A stretch of 64,000 bases of DNA from Pseudomonas defluvii (GCF_001695625.1 NZ_MBPN01000004.1:1-64000); one strand, 5' to 3'; numbered from the stretch's first letter, positions 7,774-16,261 are shown. Notes: a model not told the origin generated them from the sequence alone. Program-made: numbers and translations.

Positions 7774-8238
7774 ATGCGTTTAAAAAACAAGAGTCTCGTT
7801 GCTGTAATGTCGTGCGTCATGGCGCTTGCAGCTGCCCCATTGCTCCCTGCTGGCCTGTCCATCATGGGCTCCGCTTATGCGAAGGATGGTGGTGGTCACG
7901 GTGGCGGTAATGGTGGTGGTCATGGCGGCGGCAATGGCAATGGTGGTGGCCACAGTGGTTCAGGCCACGCCGGCAACGCTGACAGTAACGGTCGTGGTAA
8001 AGGGCTGGACGCTGATCATGCTGGCAAGGCTGTTCGCGACCATGGCACAAGCGGCAACCACTTCGGCAGTGATCGCAATAGTGATCGCGGCCATGGCACC
8101 ACGACGTCTGGCATTGCCCATTCCAAAGATACGCGCGGTGTCACTAAAGCCACTGCAATTTCGACGTCTACCCCAGGCGACCACAATTCGAAGGGGTTGA
8201 GCAAAGCAGGGACGTCGGGATCGAAAAAATCGCATTGA
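7774..8238 (+). CDS. Gly/His-rich exported protein (154 aa)
   Basis: A long signal peptide (about residues 1-34, ending GSAYA) leads into a tract of GGGHGGGNGGGHGGG type repeats (about 36-65). A polar Asp/His/Ser/Gly-rich remainder follows, with no hydrophobic core. The composition suggests an intrinsically disordered exported protein. Repeated His residues could bind metal, but that is a guess. The ATG at 7774 has GGAAG upstream; the earlier in-frame start at 7720 would precede a second, internal hydrophobic stretch and is less likely. A strong terminator follows. Confidence 0.65.
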   Translation: MRLKNKSLVAVMSCVMALAAAPLLPAGLSIMGSAYAKDGGGHGGGNGGGHGGGNGNGGGHSGSGHAGNADSNGRGKGLDADHAGKAVRDHGTSGNHFGSDRNSDRGHGTTTSGIAHSKDTRGVTKATAISTSTPGDHNSKGLSKAGTSGSKKSH

Positions 8239-8322
8239 AATTGATGGAAGGTCTTCAGGACTGATGCGCTGACCTGAACGTCTGGCTGAGCATTGCAGTT
8301 TGCTGCTTGAGTTCCTGGCTTC

Positions 8323-8358
8323 AAAAGCCCCGCAGATCAACGTCTGCGGGGCTTTTTC
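8323..8358 (+). terminator. strong Rho-independent terminator
   Basis: AAAAGCCCCGCAGA and TCTGCGGGGCTTTTT form a 14-bp nearly perfect stem around TCAACG with a T-run on both strands, so it can work bidirectionally. It ends the 7194-8238 pair of exported-protein genes. Confidence 0.9.
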
Positions 8359-8476
8359 GTAGAGGGACGGGAGGCGGTTGTTTCTGGTTCTTGGCAATTG
8401 GCCACTATTTGAGTGCCTGCCGAGTTCTGATGCTGATAAAGTGGGCGCCACAATCACTTTGGGAAGGAGATCCCGC

Positions 8477-8683
8477 ATGAAGTCTGCTTTAGCATTGGTG
8501 TTCACAGCCGCTGTCGCTGCATCCGTGACTGGCTGTGTGGTACAGAGCACCTATAGCAAATCTGTAGCCGTTACCAAGGATGCAACTGGCCGTGTGGTCC
8601 AGACCGTAGAGACTGAAACGGTTGTTCAGCCAGGCCAAGGCTATCCGATTCGCCTGGAAAAAATTGCTGGTGTTCAGCCTTAA
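8477..8683 (+). CDS. small lipoprotein (68 aa)
   Basis: The N-terminus MKSALALVFTAAVAASVTGC is a lipoprotein signal with the lipobox VTGC, giving Cys20 as the lipidated residue. The mature part is about 48 residues and contains VTKDATGRVVQTVETET, a beta-hairpin-like segment, and no recognised domain. A perfect AAGGAG at 8464-8469 fixes the ATG at 8477. It is probably anchored in the outer or inner membrane, facing the periplasm. A clear terminator follows, so it is a single-gene unit. Confidence 0.75.
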   Translation: MKSALALVFTAAVAASVTGCVVQSTYSKSVAVTKDATGRVVQTVETETVVQPGQGYPIRLEKIAGVQP

Positions 8684-8750
8684 CAGTGGGGCTGGCGACA
8701 GAGTGTTTGAACACTCGGCTTGTGCCTGACGCTGTCCATGTAAAGAAATA

Positions 8751-8786
8751 GCGCCGTTTGTCTTTATAAAGGAAACGGCGTTTTTT
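8751..8786 (+). terminator. Rho-independent terminator of the lipoprotein gene
   Basis: GCGCCGTTT and AAACGGCGT pair around a loop of about 15 bases, followed by TTTTTT. It lies 67 bp past the stop at 8683. Confidence 0.82.
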
Positions 8787-8912
8787 GGGGCGCGTGATGT
8801 GGTTGATCGAGTGAGTTCAATCACTCCAAGGGCTGAAGTGACTGCACTATGGTCTTGCGCGGTCCTTTCAGTCGCTTTTCGTGAGTGGGGGTGGCTGCCT
8901 TAACCAGGCCAA

Positions 8913-9473
8913 TCACCCCTGGCGCTGAGCAACCCAGTAGTCATGCAGTGCGCGGGCAGCCGGCTCGATGGCCTCTACCTGCAAGCGGTGCCGAACCACA
9001 TCCAGGTCTGCCGGAAGTTCGAAGTTGTCTTGTTCGGCGCAGGTGCTGATCACCTGGAACAGTGCGGCTTGAGGTGCTGGCAGCTCAGGCCAGTTGCCTA
9101 CGGCGACCCCGCGCAGGTAACCGAAGCACCATTCTTCAGCGAGCGTGAGTGCCTGGCCCTGGTGTTCGGTCTGTTCAAAGCGTGCCTTGAAGGCTTGCGC
9201 GTCGAGGGCCAATTGCGAGGCCAGCGTGTTCATGTGGCGTACGCTCAACTCAATGAACTGCCTGCACTCCTCAGGGCTTTCCCAGTCCGGGTTTTGCCCG
9301 CCCCAGATGGCCGGGAACCACTCGGCGATGTCCACCTGCACAGGGCTGGAGACCAGCGCGGTGAAGTAGCCGTCGAGTTCGGAGGGGTTGAGCACCGAGT
9401 GATCATCGCCGTACTTCAGCAAGGTGTCTTCGATAAAGGTGAAGTCAGTGGCGTCTAGGGGATGGGTGTGCAT
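8913..9473 (-). CDS. UPF0149 / YgfB-YecA family protein (186 aa)
   Basis: The protein matches the UPF0149 family: an N-terminal acidic helix, LNPSELDGYFTALVSSP near residue 27, EWFPAIWGG near 47, and the all-helical core ending FGYLRGVAVGNWPELP. Members are small soluble proteins of poorly defined function. Some carry a C-terminal SEC-C zinc motif, which is absent here. I start at the ATG at 9473; the longer open frame upstream (to 9758) reads like non-coding sequence. It is downstream of, and on the same strand as, the porin gene, but 180 bp away. Confidence 0.85.
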   Translation of the reverse strand: MHTHPLDATDFTFIEDTLLKYGDDHSVLNPSELDGYFTALVSSPVQVDIAEWFPAIWGGQNPDWESPEECRQFIELSVRHMNTLASQLALDAQAFKARFEQTEHQGQALTLAEEWCFGYLRGVAVGNWPELPAPQAALFQVISTCAEQDNFELPADLDVVRHRLQVEAIEPAARALHDYWVAQRQG

Positions 9474-9612
9474 GGGGCTGTTCCTCGGTCTACGCGCGTA
9501 ACGTGAGAGCGTCGCTTGAAAAAGGCATGGAGGATGGCGCTTCTGGCATTTTTTATCCAGCCCGGCTTGTTGGTGCCACGCCGACCTGTAGCGTGCGCAG
9601 CCCTCTGGAAGC

Positions 9613-9639
9613 GACCACCGCTCGATGTGCGCGGTGGTC
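9613..9639 (-). terminator. stem-loop after the outer-membrane channel gene
   Basis: GACCACCGC and GCGGTGGTC form a 9-bp perfect stem 16-42 bp beyond the channel gene's stop at 9655. No T-run follows on the minus strand, so it may be a Rho-dependent or RNA-stabilising hairpin rather than a classical terminator. The rest of 9474-9612 holds nothing clear. Confidence 0.45.
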
Positions 9640-9654
9640 ATGCGAGGTGGGTCG

Positions 9655-10983
9655 TTAGAACGGAACGGCCACGGTGAGTTGGCTGTAGACGTTGGTGCCG
9701 TTGCCGCCCACCTGGTTGCCGCCGTTGGTTTCATCCTTCTTGGGTTGGTACAGGCCAACCAGCGGGCTGATGACCAGGTGCTCGTTGACCGCCCATTCGA
9801 CGTACAGGTCCAGTTCGCGAGCGTCCAGGTTCAGCGCATTGCTCTTGTGCAGGGTGTTGAAGTCGAAGTACAGCGCGCCGACGGTGACGTTTTCCAGCGG
9901 GTTGGCCTTAAGGCCGACGTGGTGCACGCCGGTGTTGCTGTTGAACGGGCCGGAGTAGTTGGCGGCCACTTCACCCTGGAACCAGGTGCCGTAGCCGGTG
10001 CTCAGGCCGTTGAACAGCGGGTCCCAGCCTTCGGAATAACGGCTGTAGCGGTAGGTCAACTTCGGTGCCCAGGCGACATCGGCAAAGGTGTAGCCGGCCT
10101 CGGCGTACCAGGCTTTTTCGGCGCCAGCGTCCTTGTCCTGCCAGGCGTACTCGAAGGCGAAGCTGGCGTTTTCGATGCCTGCGTTGCCTTCGCCGCGCAG
10201 GCTGTAGACATCCATGCCATCACGTTGCTTCTGGAAGTCGCTGGCCCATTGCTCACTGACACCCAGGCCATGAATCCAGGTCAGGCCCAGGGTGCCGACG
10301 TCAGCGGTGTAGTCCAGGGTGCCGGCGGCCAGTTCGGTTTCGGCCTGTGCGCGGTTGTCGGATTTGAGCCAGAGCATGCTGCCATGCAGGCCGTCCGTGC
10401 CTCCCAGACGCAGTACGGCGGTGCGGTCGAAGGCATGACGGGCGGCAAGGTAGTAAGCGCCGCCACGGTTCAGTGCGCCGTCAGCCGGGCCGTTGCCCAG
10501 GTTCGGGCCGTCGTCGTTAAGCAAGAAGCCGCTGCCGATCTTGACCACCTGGCGGCCTGCGGAGATATCGACACCGTCCTTGCCCAGCACCGGGAACAGA
10601 TCGGCTGAACGCCAGCCCAGGTAGGCGTCTTCAATCTTGGTGGTGCGTTCGGAACCGTCGGTATTGCCTGCCGCGTCGCCGTCACCCCAGGTGCCCGAAC
10701 TGACCCAGTTGAGTGCGCCATAGGCCGTACCGTTGCCGCCCAGCCCTTGATCGCCGCTGACGCCGTACTTGATGAAACCTTCCTGCCAGGTGGAGCCACC
10801 CGTTGTGCCATCGTAGTTCTTGCGGCTGTTGAACAGGCCATAGACCGCGAGAAAGTCTGCGTTCAGGTGTGTGTCGTCGTCGGCATACAGTGCGTAAGCC
10901 ATGGCGGTCTGGCTGGTGGCGAGTGTGGCGACGCTCAGGCCGATGGCCTGTACCCACGGCAACAGGTGAATTTTTTTACCCAT
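9655..10983 (-). CDS. outer-membrane channel of the aromatic-amine cluster (442 aa)
   Basis: A signal peptide (about residues 1-29, ending TAMA) precedes a protein dominated by alternating aromatic/polar beta strands. It ends in a terminal phenylalanine (VYSQLTVAVPF), the usual beta-barrel insertion signal. The size of about 410 mature residues fits a 16-18-stranded porin of the OprD or alginate-export type. GGGAGAG precedes the ATG at 10983. It is the last gene of a minus-strand series starting with the aldehyde dehydrogenase. It has its own upstream copy of the shared TGGCA-N8-CAA element, which suggests co-regulated uptake of the pathway substrate. Confidence 0.75.
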   Translation of the reverse strand: MGKKIHLLPWVQAIGLSVATLATSQTAMAYALYADDDTHLNADFLAVYGLFNSRKNYDGTTGGSTWQEGFIKYGVSGDQGLGGNGTAYGALNWVSSGTWGDGDAAGNTDGSERTTKIEDAYLGWRSADLFPVLGKDGVDISAGRQVVKIGSGFLLNDDGPNLGNGPADGALNRGGAYYLAARHAFDRTAVLRLGGTDGLHGSMLWLKSDNRAQAETELAAGTLDYTADVGTLGLTWIHGLGVSEQWASDFQKQRDGMDVYSLRGEGNAGIENASFAFEYAWQDKDAGAEKAWYAEAGYTFADVAWAPKLTYRYSRYSEGWDPLFNGLSTGYGTWFQGEVAANYSGPFNSNTGVHHVGLKANPLENVTVGALYFDFNTLHKSNALNLDARELDLYVEWAVNEHLVISPLVGLYQPKKDETNGGNQVGGNGTNVYSQLTVAVPF

Positions 10984-11116
10984 GAAACTCTCCCTCGTTT
11001 TTTCTTCGTAGCACGGACGGCTGCGTTTTTTGATTGAAGGACTACCTTGTTCAGACAAGATCGTCGTCGCGTGCTGGCTGGCGACGGGCTATTAGCGCGT
11101 TGTTGTGGGGGGCAAG

Positions 11117-11156
11117 TCTTGTTCGTGGCTGCCAGTGCCCTTGATCCCGGCGGCCA
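11117..11156 (-). promoter_or_regulatory. candidate FeaR-type tandem element upstream of the channel gene
   Basis: On the minus strand two direct repeats are seen: TGGCC-N8-CAAG then TGGCA-N8-CAAG, starting 22 bp apart. The gene-proximal repeat ends 134 bp before the ATG at 10983. The same architecture occurs upstream of three other genes in this window (19199-19237, 22776-22814, 28132-28171). Without gaps, about 26 of 40 positions match the 28132 copy by eye. Confidence 0.5.
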
Positions 11157-11197
11157 GTGTCGGCAGTTGCTCGGCTGCCGCCACGGTCGCGCGTTGC

Positions 11198-11977
11198 TCA
11201 AGGTTGTTGCGGGGCGGTGGCCTGGGTTTCAGGTAGCGTTGCACCGCCGTCGACAATGAGGGTTTGCCCGGTGATGTAGGCAGCCCGCTCCGAGGCCAGG
11301 AACAGCATGGCGTTGGCGATGTCCTGCGGTTCGCCCAGGCGAACCAGGGGAACACCCTGAGCAATGCGCGCATTGAGTGCTTCATCGCCCAGGTTGGCCA
11401 TTGCAGGTGTACGCACCATGCCCGGTTCGACTCCGTTGACCCGCACGTTGCAGGCGGCCAGCTCCAATGCCGCGCTGCGGATGAAACCGTTGACCCCGGC
11501 CTTGGACGCGGCGTAGTGGCTCAGCCCCGGAAAGGCGACCCGGGGACCGGTGACCGATGAGGTCACAAGGACAGTGCCGGCGCCCTGGCGCTGGAACAGT
11601 GGCAGGGCGCCCTGGGTCAGCCAGAACAGCGCCGAGAGGTTCACCGCCAGTGTGCGCTGGAGGACCTCGGGGGTGATCTGGGTGAACGGTGTCAGGGGAA
11701 AGTAGCCTGCGTTATGCACCAGCACATCCAGCCGCTCAAGGCGTGCGAGCAGGTTGAAGATTGCCCCGGGGTCCGCTAGGTCGATGCCAATGGCTTCGGC
11801 CGTTCGACCTTCGGCCTGCAATGAAGCCACCAAGGCATGCGCCTGAGCCAGGTTGAGATCAGCGATCAACACCTTGGCACCACTGGCGGCGAAGCCCTCG
11901 ACGATGCTGCGGCCTATGCCTTGTGCGCCGCCGGTGACCAGGACGGTCTGCCCGCTGAAGTCGAAGTGTGTACTCAT
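11198..11977 (-). CDS. short-chain dehydrogenase/reductase (259 aa)
   Basis: A classical SDR: the cofactor motif TGGAQGIGRSI near residue 16, NAGYFPLT near 88, the catalytic Ser (TSSVTG) near 140 and YAASKAG (Tyr-x-x-x-Lys) near 153, then the C-terminal ITGQTLIVDGG. It would oxidise a hydroxyl or reduce a carbonyl with NAD(P)H. The start codon overlaps the stop of the upstream SDR gene (TGATG at 11979-11975), so the two are co-translated. The substrate may be a hydroxylated side-chain intermediate of an amine such as octopamine; that is inference from context. Confidence 0.85.
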   Translation of the reverse strand: MSTHFDFSGQTVLVTGGAQGIGRSIVEGFAASGAKVLIADLNLAQAHALVASLQAEGRTAEAIGIDLADPGAIFNLLARLERLDVLVHNAGYFPLTPFTQITPEVLQRTLAVNLSALFWLTQGALPLFQRQGAGTVLVTSSVTGPRVAFPGLSHYAASKAGVNGFIRSAALELAACNVRVNGVEPGMVRTPAMANLGDEALNARIAQGVPLVRLGEPQDIANAMLFLASERAAYITGQTLIVDGGATLPETQATAPQQP

Positions 11978-12765
11978 CAGGCACCCTCCAGGTGGGTGTA
12001 GGCCAGGGTCGGCACATCGACGATGCTTGAGCCGCCGTCCGCGGCAATGACTGCCCCGGTGATGATCGAGGCCTGGTCGCTGATCAGAAATTGGCAAAGC
12101 GTGGCGATTTCGTCGGCACTGGCCGGGCGCCGCAGTGGCACATCGGCGGTAACCCGACGGTAGGCCGCCTCCAGATCTTCGTGGTAGTGCTGCATCAATG
12201 GCTGCATTTCCTCATCGGCCATGGGCGTGCGCACCCAGCCTGGGCAGACGCAATTGACCCGCACGCCCAGAGGGCCGTAGTCGCGCGCCAGCGACCGGTT
12301 GAGGCCGATCAGCGCGTGCTTGCTGGTGGTATAGCCGCACACCTTCGGGCCCGCAGCGAGAGCGGCAATCGATCCCATCAGGACGATGCTGCCGCGTCGC
12401 TCGATCAGCAACGGCAGGCAGGCGCGGGCACTGTGGAAGGCGCTGTCGAGGTTACTGCGCAGCGCTGTATGCCAGCCGTCGTCTGAGGTGCCCAGCGCCG
12501 CACCAAGGCCATGCCCACCGGCGCAGGCGATCAGTGCGTCGAGGCCACCGAAGCGCTTGCGGATCTGCTCGATGAAACCGGCCCAGGCCTGGCTGCTGGC
12601 GGCATCGCCGACCAGCACCAGCGCGCCCGTTGTGGCAGCGACCTGTTCCAGTGCTTCCCGGCGACGACCGACCAGCACCAGGTTGGCGCCCTGGTCGGCC
12701 AAGCGTCGCGCGCAGGCTGCACCGATCCCGGTTCCGCCACCGGTAATCAGGATCGTCTTAGTCAT
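11977..12765 (-). CDS. short-chain dehydrogenase, MoaE-like of the monoamine regulon (262 aa)
   Basis: SDR hallmarks are TGGGTGIGAACARRL near residue 8, ACAGGHGLG near 87, the Ser loop VLMGSIAAL near 137, YTTSKHALIG near 152, and ITGAVIAADGG near the end. It overlaps moaF by 8 bp and shares a TGATG junction with the next SDR, so moaF and both SDR genes form one tight operon. As I recall, the Klebsiella monoamine regulon contains a moaEF operon; whether its MoaE is an SDR like this one I cannot verify, so no symbol is assigned. The N-terminal start at 12765 places the Rossmann motif at the normal position. Confidence 0.85.
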   Translation of the reverse strand: MTKTILITGGGTGIGAACARRLADQGANLVLVGRRREALEQVAATTGALVLVGDAASSQAWAGFIEQIRKRFGGLDALIACAGGHGLGAALGTSDDGWHTALRSNLDSAFHSARACLPLLIERRGSIVLMGSIAALAAGPKVCGYTTSKHALIGLNRSLARDYGPLGVRVNCVCPGWVRTPMADEEMQPLMQHYHEDLEAAYRRVTADVPLRRPASADEIATLCQFLISDQASIITGAVIAADGGSSIVDVPTLAYTHLEGA

Positions 12766-13582
12766 GCGCGTGGACCGTGGTGTTGACCAGGTTGCAGTAG
12801 GAGGACACCGGGAAGTTCGACAGTTCATCGAAACTGCCGCCGGCATAGCCGAAAATCTTGCCGTCGCTGCGGTGGTTTTTCAGGTCGATCATCACCAGGC
12901 CCAGCGTTGGCACGATCTTCTCGCGCCAGACGAACAGGTAGAGCTGATCGGCGATCTTGTAGTAGTGCGCGCGGTCGGTGTCGCACAGGCCTTGTTCGAC
13001 ACCTTTCAGGCACTGCCAGGCGTAGTAGTGTTCGTTCAGGTAGATGTGCTCGTAGACCTCGGTCGGGCTGTAGCGGTAGCAGTTGCGGATACCGACCAGT
13101 TCTTGCGTCGGTGCATGCGGGCAACTGCCTTCGCGCCATGGTGTGTCCAGGCTGCCGTGGAAAAATTGTGCGTCCACGCGGGTCAGGCTTTTCCCGGCCA
13201 GGGCCAGGTGGTAAAGGCCCTCATGGGTTTCTGGTTCACGCGGCAGACGGCCGATAACGGCGGTAAAGGAGTGTGTCAGGGTGTCCAGTACCAGCGAGAT
13301 CGACCAGTCCTGGCCGTGCTCGCTCTTGAGGAAATCCACCAGGTAGATCCCCGGGCGTATCGAGGTCGCGCGGTAACTGGCACTGCCGCTGGAGTGGCCA
13401 TCGGCGGCGGCCCAGTGCAGCTGTTCGGCGTCGAAGCGGTGGACGATTTCCCAGCCATTGGCGAAGAACAGGTTGAATTGCTTGCCGGCCAGTTCGGCGA
13501 GCTGCGGCAGGATAAACGCTTCGGGGGCGAAGCCCTCGGCCAGGGCGCCTACAGTGATCCAGTCTGAGTGGGGGGTATTCAT
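12758..13582 (-). CDS. moaF: MoaF family protein (monoamine-regulon type, 274 aa)
   Basis: Full-length MoaF-like protein with two beta-rich, lipocalin-like halves (about residues 1-135 and 140-274). Motifs include DWITVGALAEGF, VLDTLTHSFTAVIG, YLNEHYYAWQCLKGVEQGL and VWREKIVPTLGLVMIDL. Databases often label the family molybdenum cofactor biosynthesis F. The name traces, as I recall it, to the Klebsiella moaEF operon of the monoamine regulon, which fits this neighbourhood of amine oxidases far better. No molybdenum genes are nearby. The biochemical activity is unknown; a ligand-binding or intermediate-handling role is a guess. It overlaps the downstream SDR gene by 8 bp. Confidence 0.8.
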   Translation of the reverse strand: MNTPHSDWITVGALAEGFAPEAFILPQLAELAGKQFNLFFANGWEIVHRFDAEQLHWAAADGHSSGSASYRATSIRPGIYLVDFLKSEHGQDWSISLVLDTLTHSFTAVIGRLPREPETHEGLYHLALAGKSLTRVDAQFFHGSLDTPWREGSCPHAPTQELVGIRNCYRYSPTEVYEHIYLNEHYYAWQCLKGVEQGLCDTDRAHYYKIADQLYLFVWREKIVPTLGLVMIDLKNHRSDGKIFGYAGGSFDELSNFPVSSYCNLVNTTVHAHD

Positions 13583-13642
13583 GGTGGTTGCTCGTGCGGT
13601 GGAAGATGCACGGATGGTGCCTCCCGCTGGCGCACGGCGGTA

Positions 13643-14335
13643 TCAACCAGAGGGTTGAGTTCCAGTGTTTTCCGGGAGGAACAGTGCCCCGACCAACTCG
13701 GTGCGGTTTTTCACGCCGACCTTGCGGAACAGGTTGATCAGGTGGGTTTTCACCGTTGGCAGGCCAAGGTCGAGATGGCGCGCCAGTTGTTTGTTGCTCA
13801 CGCCTTCCTGTAACAGCATGGCTATCTCGCGTTCGCGTGGGGTCAACCGTTGCAGGCGATCATCCCTCGGCGTGTTTGGCAGCTGACGCGCCGCCAGTTG
13901 CATCAGGCCGTGCAGCGGTAACAGGCTTTGCAGTTCGTGCGCCTGGAACAGGCCCAGACCGCTGCAGCGCAACAACGACAGGCCGGCGGCCGGGCGGCCA
14001 TCGACGTGGGCAATTACCTCGACCACGTCCACCACCTGATGCTGGTTGAGAAAACGCTGGTAACGGCGGCCGTTCGCCTCGCTCTGGTAAGCCAGGCCTT
14101 GGCGCAGCGACACCACCGGCAAGCCGATGGCCACGCAGTTGCTGGGTTGCAGTGGGTCGAGGTGACGGTAGTGCTCCAGGTAGGTCTGGTGCATGGGCGC
14201 TTGCATGCCCAATAGCTGGAAATCACAGGCTTGTAGCTGCGTGTCGATGCGATAGAACGCCCCTAGCGACGTGGGTACCTGCTGGCTGAAGGCGTGCAGG
14301 CAGTGTTGGCCGAGTGCTTCGGTGTAGGCAGGCAT
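13643..14335 (-). CDS. moaR: LuxR-type regulator, MoaR-like (230 aa)
   Basis: The C-terminal third carries a textbook LuxR/GerE helix-turn-helix: LTPREREIAMLLQEGVSNKQ, continuing through LARHLDLGLPTVKTHLINLFRKV (about residues 163-208). The N-terminal 150 residues form an effector-binding region that is neither the autoinducer-binding nor the response-regulator type. In Klebsiella the monoamine regulon is activated by MoaR, a protein with a C-terminal helix-turn-helix. Position directly upstream of moaF supports the same assignment here. It would activate the amine genes in response to tyramine or a similar ligand. The symbol is inferred from context. Confidence 0.7.
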   Translation of the reverse strand: MPAYTEALGQHCLHAFSQQVPTSLGAFYRIDTQLQACDFQLLGMQAPMHQTYLEHYRHLDPLQPSNCVAIGLPVVSLRQGLAYQSEANGRRYQRFLNQHQVVDVVEVIAHVDGRPAAGLSLLRCSGLGLFQAHELQSLLPLHGLMQLAARQLPNTPRDDRLQRLTPREREIAMLLQEGVSNKQLARHLDLGLPTVKTHLINLFRKVGVKNRTELVGALFLPENTGTQPSG

Positions 14336-14362
14336 GGTGCAGTCTTCGTCCGCAGTAGGGGG

Positions 14363-15661
14363 TTAACGGCGGCCAGACCAGAAGCCTGACAGTTGGTGCC
14401 AGCTTTTGCCGGCACTGAGCAGCAGTGGCCGGAAATGATCCTTGCCATACACCTGAATACGTCTGACCGAACTGATCAAGTCGTAGCGCGCCGAGCCTTC
14501 GCTCATGCCCTCGGCCAACACCTTGCAAATGATGTGGCTGGGGGTGACGCCAAAGCCCGAGTAGCCCTGCACGAAGAAGGCATTGGCGCGGCCGGGCAGG
14601 GTGCCGATCTGCGGGAACAGGTTAGGGCTGCAGGCCATCGGGCCACCCCAGGCCAGGTCGATGTTGACGTCCTTCAGGTACGGGAAAATCTTCAGCATCA
14701 GCCTGCGGTTCCACGCTTTCAGGTCAAGCGGGATGTGCTCGATGAACGGTGTGGCTGAACCGAACAGCAGGCGATTTTCATGGGTGATGCGGTAGTAGTC
14801 GATGATCGGCCGAATGTCGCTGTAGGCCCCACGGATGGGGCTGATGCGCTGGATCAGTGCGTCCGACAGCGGCTCGGTCATCATCTGGAACGCATAGGTG
14901 TTGATCGTGCTCTTGTGCAGTTCGGGTTCCAGCTTGTTGAGAAAGCTGTCGCAGGCCCAGAGCAGTTTGCTTGCCTTGACCGACCCTTTGGCTGTGCGCA
15001 CGGTGATCCGTTCGCCGTAGGACACCTCCAGTGCCGGGCTGTACTCGAAGATTTTTACGCCATGACTGGCCAGTGCCTGGGCTTCTCCCAGCAACAGGTT
15101 CAAGGAATGCACATGGCCGCCACCCATATGCAGCAGGGCGCTGCTGTAGGCGTCCGAGCCGATGATCTGCTTGACCTCGGCGCCGGCCAGGAAGCGGATC
15201 TCGTGTTTTGAACCAAGGGATTTGAACGCTGTTTCCCAACTGCGCAGGGTCTTTTCCTGGCGGCGGTTGAAGCCCATGTAGCCATAGCCGTGGCAGAAGT
15301 CCGCGTCGATGGCGTACTTGGCGATACGCGCCTTGATGATGTCGGCACCGAGGTCGCTGATCTCGAAGATCGAGCGCAGGCCCGCTTCGCCGACATCCTG
15401 CCTGATCTTTTCCAGGTCGTGGCCAATGCCCGCCATGATCTGCCCACCGTTGCGCCCGGTGCCGCCAAAGCCCAGGTAGCGTGCCTCCAACACAACGGTA
15501 TTGGTGATGCCTTTTTCGGCCAGCTCCAGTGCGGTGTTGATACCGGAAAAGCCACCGCCAATGACCACGACATCCGCTTCCAGGTCGGCTTGCAGATCCG
15601 GGAAGTGCAGGTCGTACTTCCTGGTCGCTGTGTAGTAGGTTGGCGTTTCGATGTTGATCAT
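14363..15661 (-). CDS. FAD-dependent amine oxidase, first paralogue (432 aa)
   Basis: A DAO-superfamily flavoprotein: VVVIGGGFSGINTALELAEKG near residues 30-51 is the FAD dinucleotide-binding motif. The N-G-G-Q segment (GTGRNGGQIMAG) follows near 70, and a C-terminal GYSGFGVTPSH closes the FAD site. Family relatives include PuuB, the gamma-glutamylputrescine oxidase. Context suggests oxidation of tyramine or a related amine to the aldehyde with release of ammonia and peroxide. It is the same length as, and roughly 80 percent identical (by eye) to, the product of 26740-28038. It lies 27 bp upstream of moaR and downstream of the GlcG-like gene. Confidence 0.8.
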   Translation of the reverse strand: MINIETPTYYTATRKYDLHFPDLQADLEADVVVIGGGFSGINTALELAEKGITNTVVLEARYLGFGGTGRNGGQIMAGIGHDLEKIRQDVGEAGLRSIFEISDLGADIIKARIAKYAIDADFCHGYGYMGFNRRQEKTLRSWETAFKSLGSKHEIRFLAGAEVKQIIGSDAYSSALLHMGGGHVHSLNLLLGEAQALASHGVKIFEYSPALEVSYGERITVRTAKGSVKASKLLWACDSFLNKLEPELHKSTINTYAFQMMTEPLSDALIQRISPIRGAYSDIRPIIDYYRITHENRLLFGSATPFIEHIPLDLKAWNRRLMLKIFPYLKDVNIDLAWGGPMACSPNLFPQIGTLPGRANAFFVQGYSGFGVTPSHIICKVLAEGMSEGSARYDLISSVRRIQVYGKDHFRPLLLSAGKSWHQLSGFWSGRR

Positions 15662-15771
15662 GGCTGCCACCTGGAACAAAGGTTGTGAGGTAAAACAGGA
15701 TGCACCCTTTGAGGCGACGGTGCGGGCCTTGGCCTTCAAGCGAGCTACAGGCGTAACCGTTGACCTTGAGT

Positions 15772-16212
15772 CTAGTGGCCGAGCAGCGCGCTGACGCGTT
15801 CGACGGCGGCCTCGGCACAATGGCCATCGACGGCTTCGGAGGCACCGGAAACGCCAATGGCGCCGATTACCTGCCCCTCATGCAGGAAGGGCGCGCCACC
15901 ACCAAACAGGGCCATATTGCGTTGCAGCGGCAAGCCTTGGCGGACGCCCTCGGAGCACTTCTCCAGGCGGGCTTGCCAGCCCTGTGTGGCGATGCCGAAG
16001 CCCACGGCCGTCAGTGCTTTGTTCAGGGCAATGTCCTGCGATGGCCGGGGCGCCCTGTCCATGTGCGCGCTGTGAATCGGCAGGCCGCTTGCGTCGACCA
16101 CGACCAGGCTGATGCGCACCTGTTCTTCTTCGGCTTTTTCCAGGGCCGCTTGCAGCGCCTGCATGGCCAGTCGCAGGGTGATGGTGGGTTGCTGGCGTAG
16201 CAGTTCGTTCAT
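15772..16212 (-). CDS. GlcG/HbpS-type heme-binding domain protein (146 aa)
   Basis: Matches the GlcG/HbpS family: ITLRLAMQALQAALEKAEEE at the N-terminus, VVDASGLPIHSAHMD, ALNKALTAVGFG, then GGGAPFLHEGQVIGAIGVSG and a final HCAEAAVERV. The family forms octameric alpha/beta proteins. Some bind heme or sense oxidative conditions, others accompany catabolic oxidases without known role. The position between an MFS gene and an FAD oxidase that should release peroxide makes an accessory redox role attractive, but this is inference. The start at 16212 is set by alignment to the usual short N-terminus. Confidence 0.8.
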   Translation of the reverse strand: MNELLRQQPTITLRLAMQALQAALEKAEEEQVRISLVVVDASGLPIHSAHMDRAPRPSQDIALNKALTAVGFGIATQGWQARLEKCSEGVRQGLPLQRNMALFGGGAPFLHEGQVIGAIGVSGASEAVDGHCAEAAVERVSALLGH

Positions 16213-16261
16213 GTCGCGACCTTGTCTGTTCAGTGATCGGTTGAAACGGCCGGGTGCGTGC

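Noticed and set aside
12758..13582. Calling MoaF a molybdenum cofactor enzyme.
   Set aside because: No molybdopterin gene is nearby, and the operon context is amine catabolism.
15654..15669. A single TGGCA-N8-CAA match (minus strand) at the first oxidase gene.
   Set aside because: It covers the start codon, is not tandem and is at the wrong distance, so it is probably chance; the first oxidase seems to lack the FeaR-type element.
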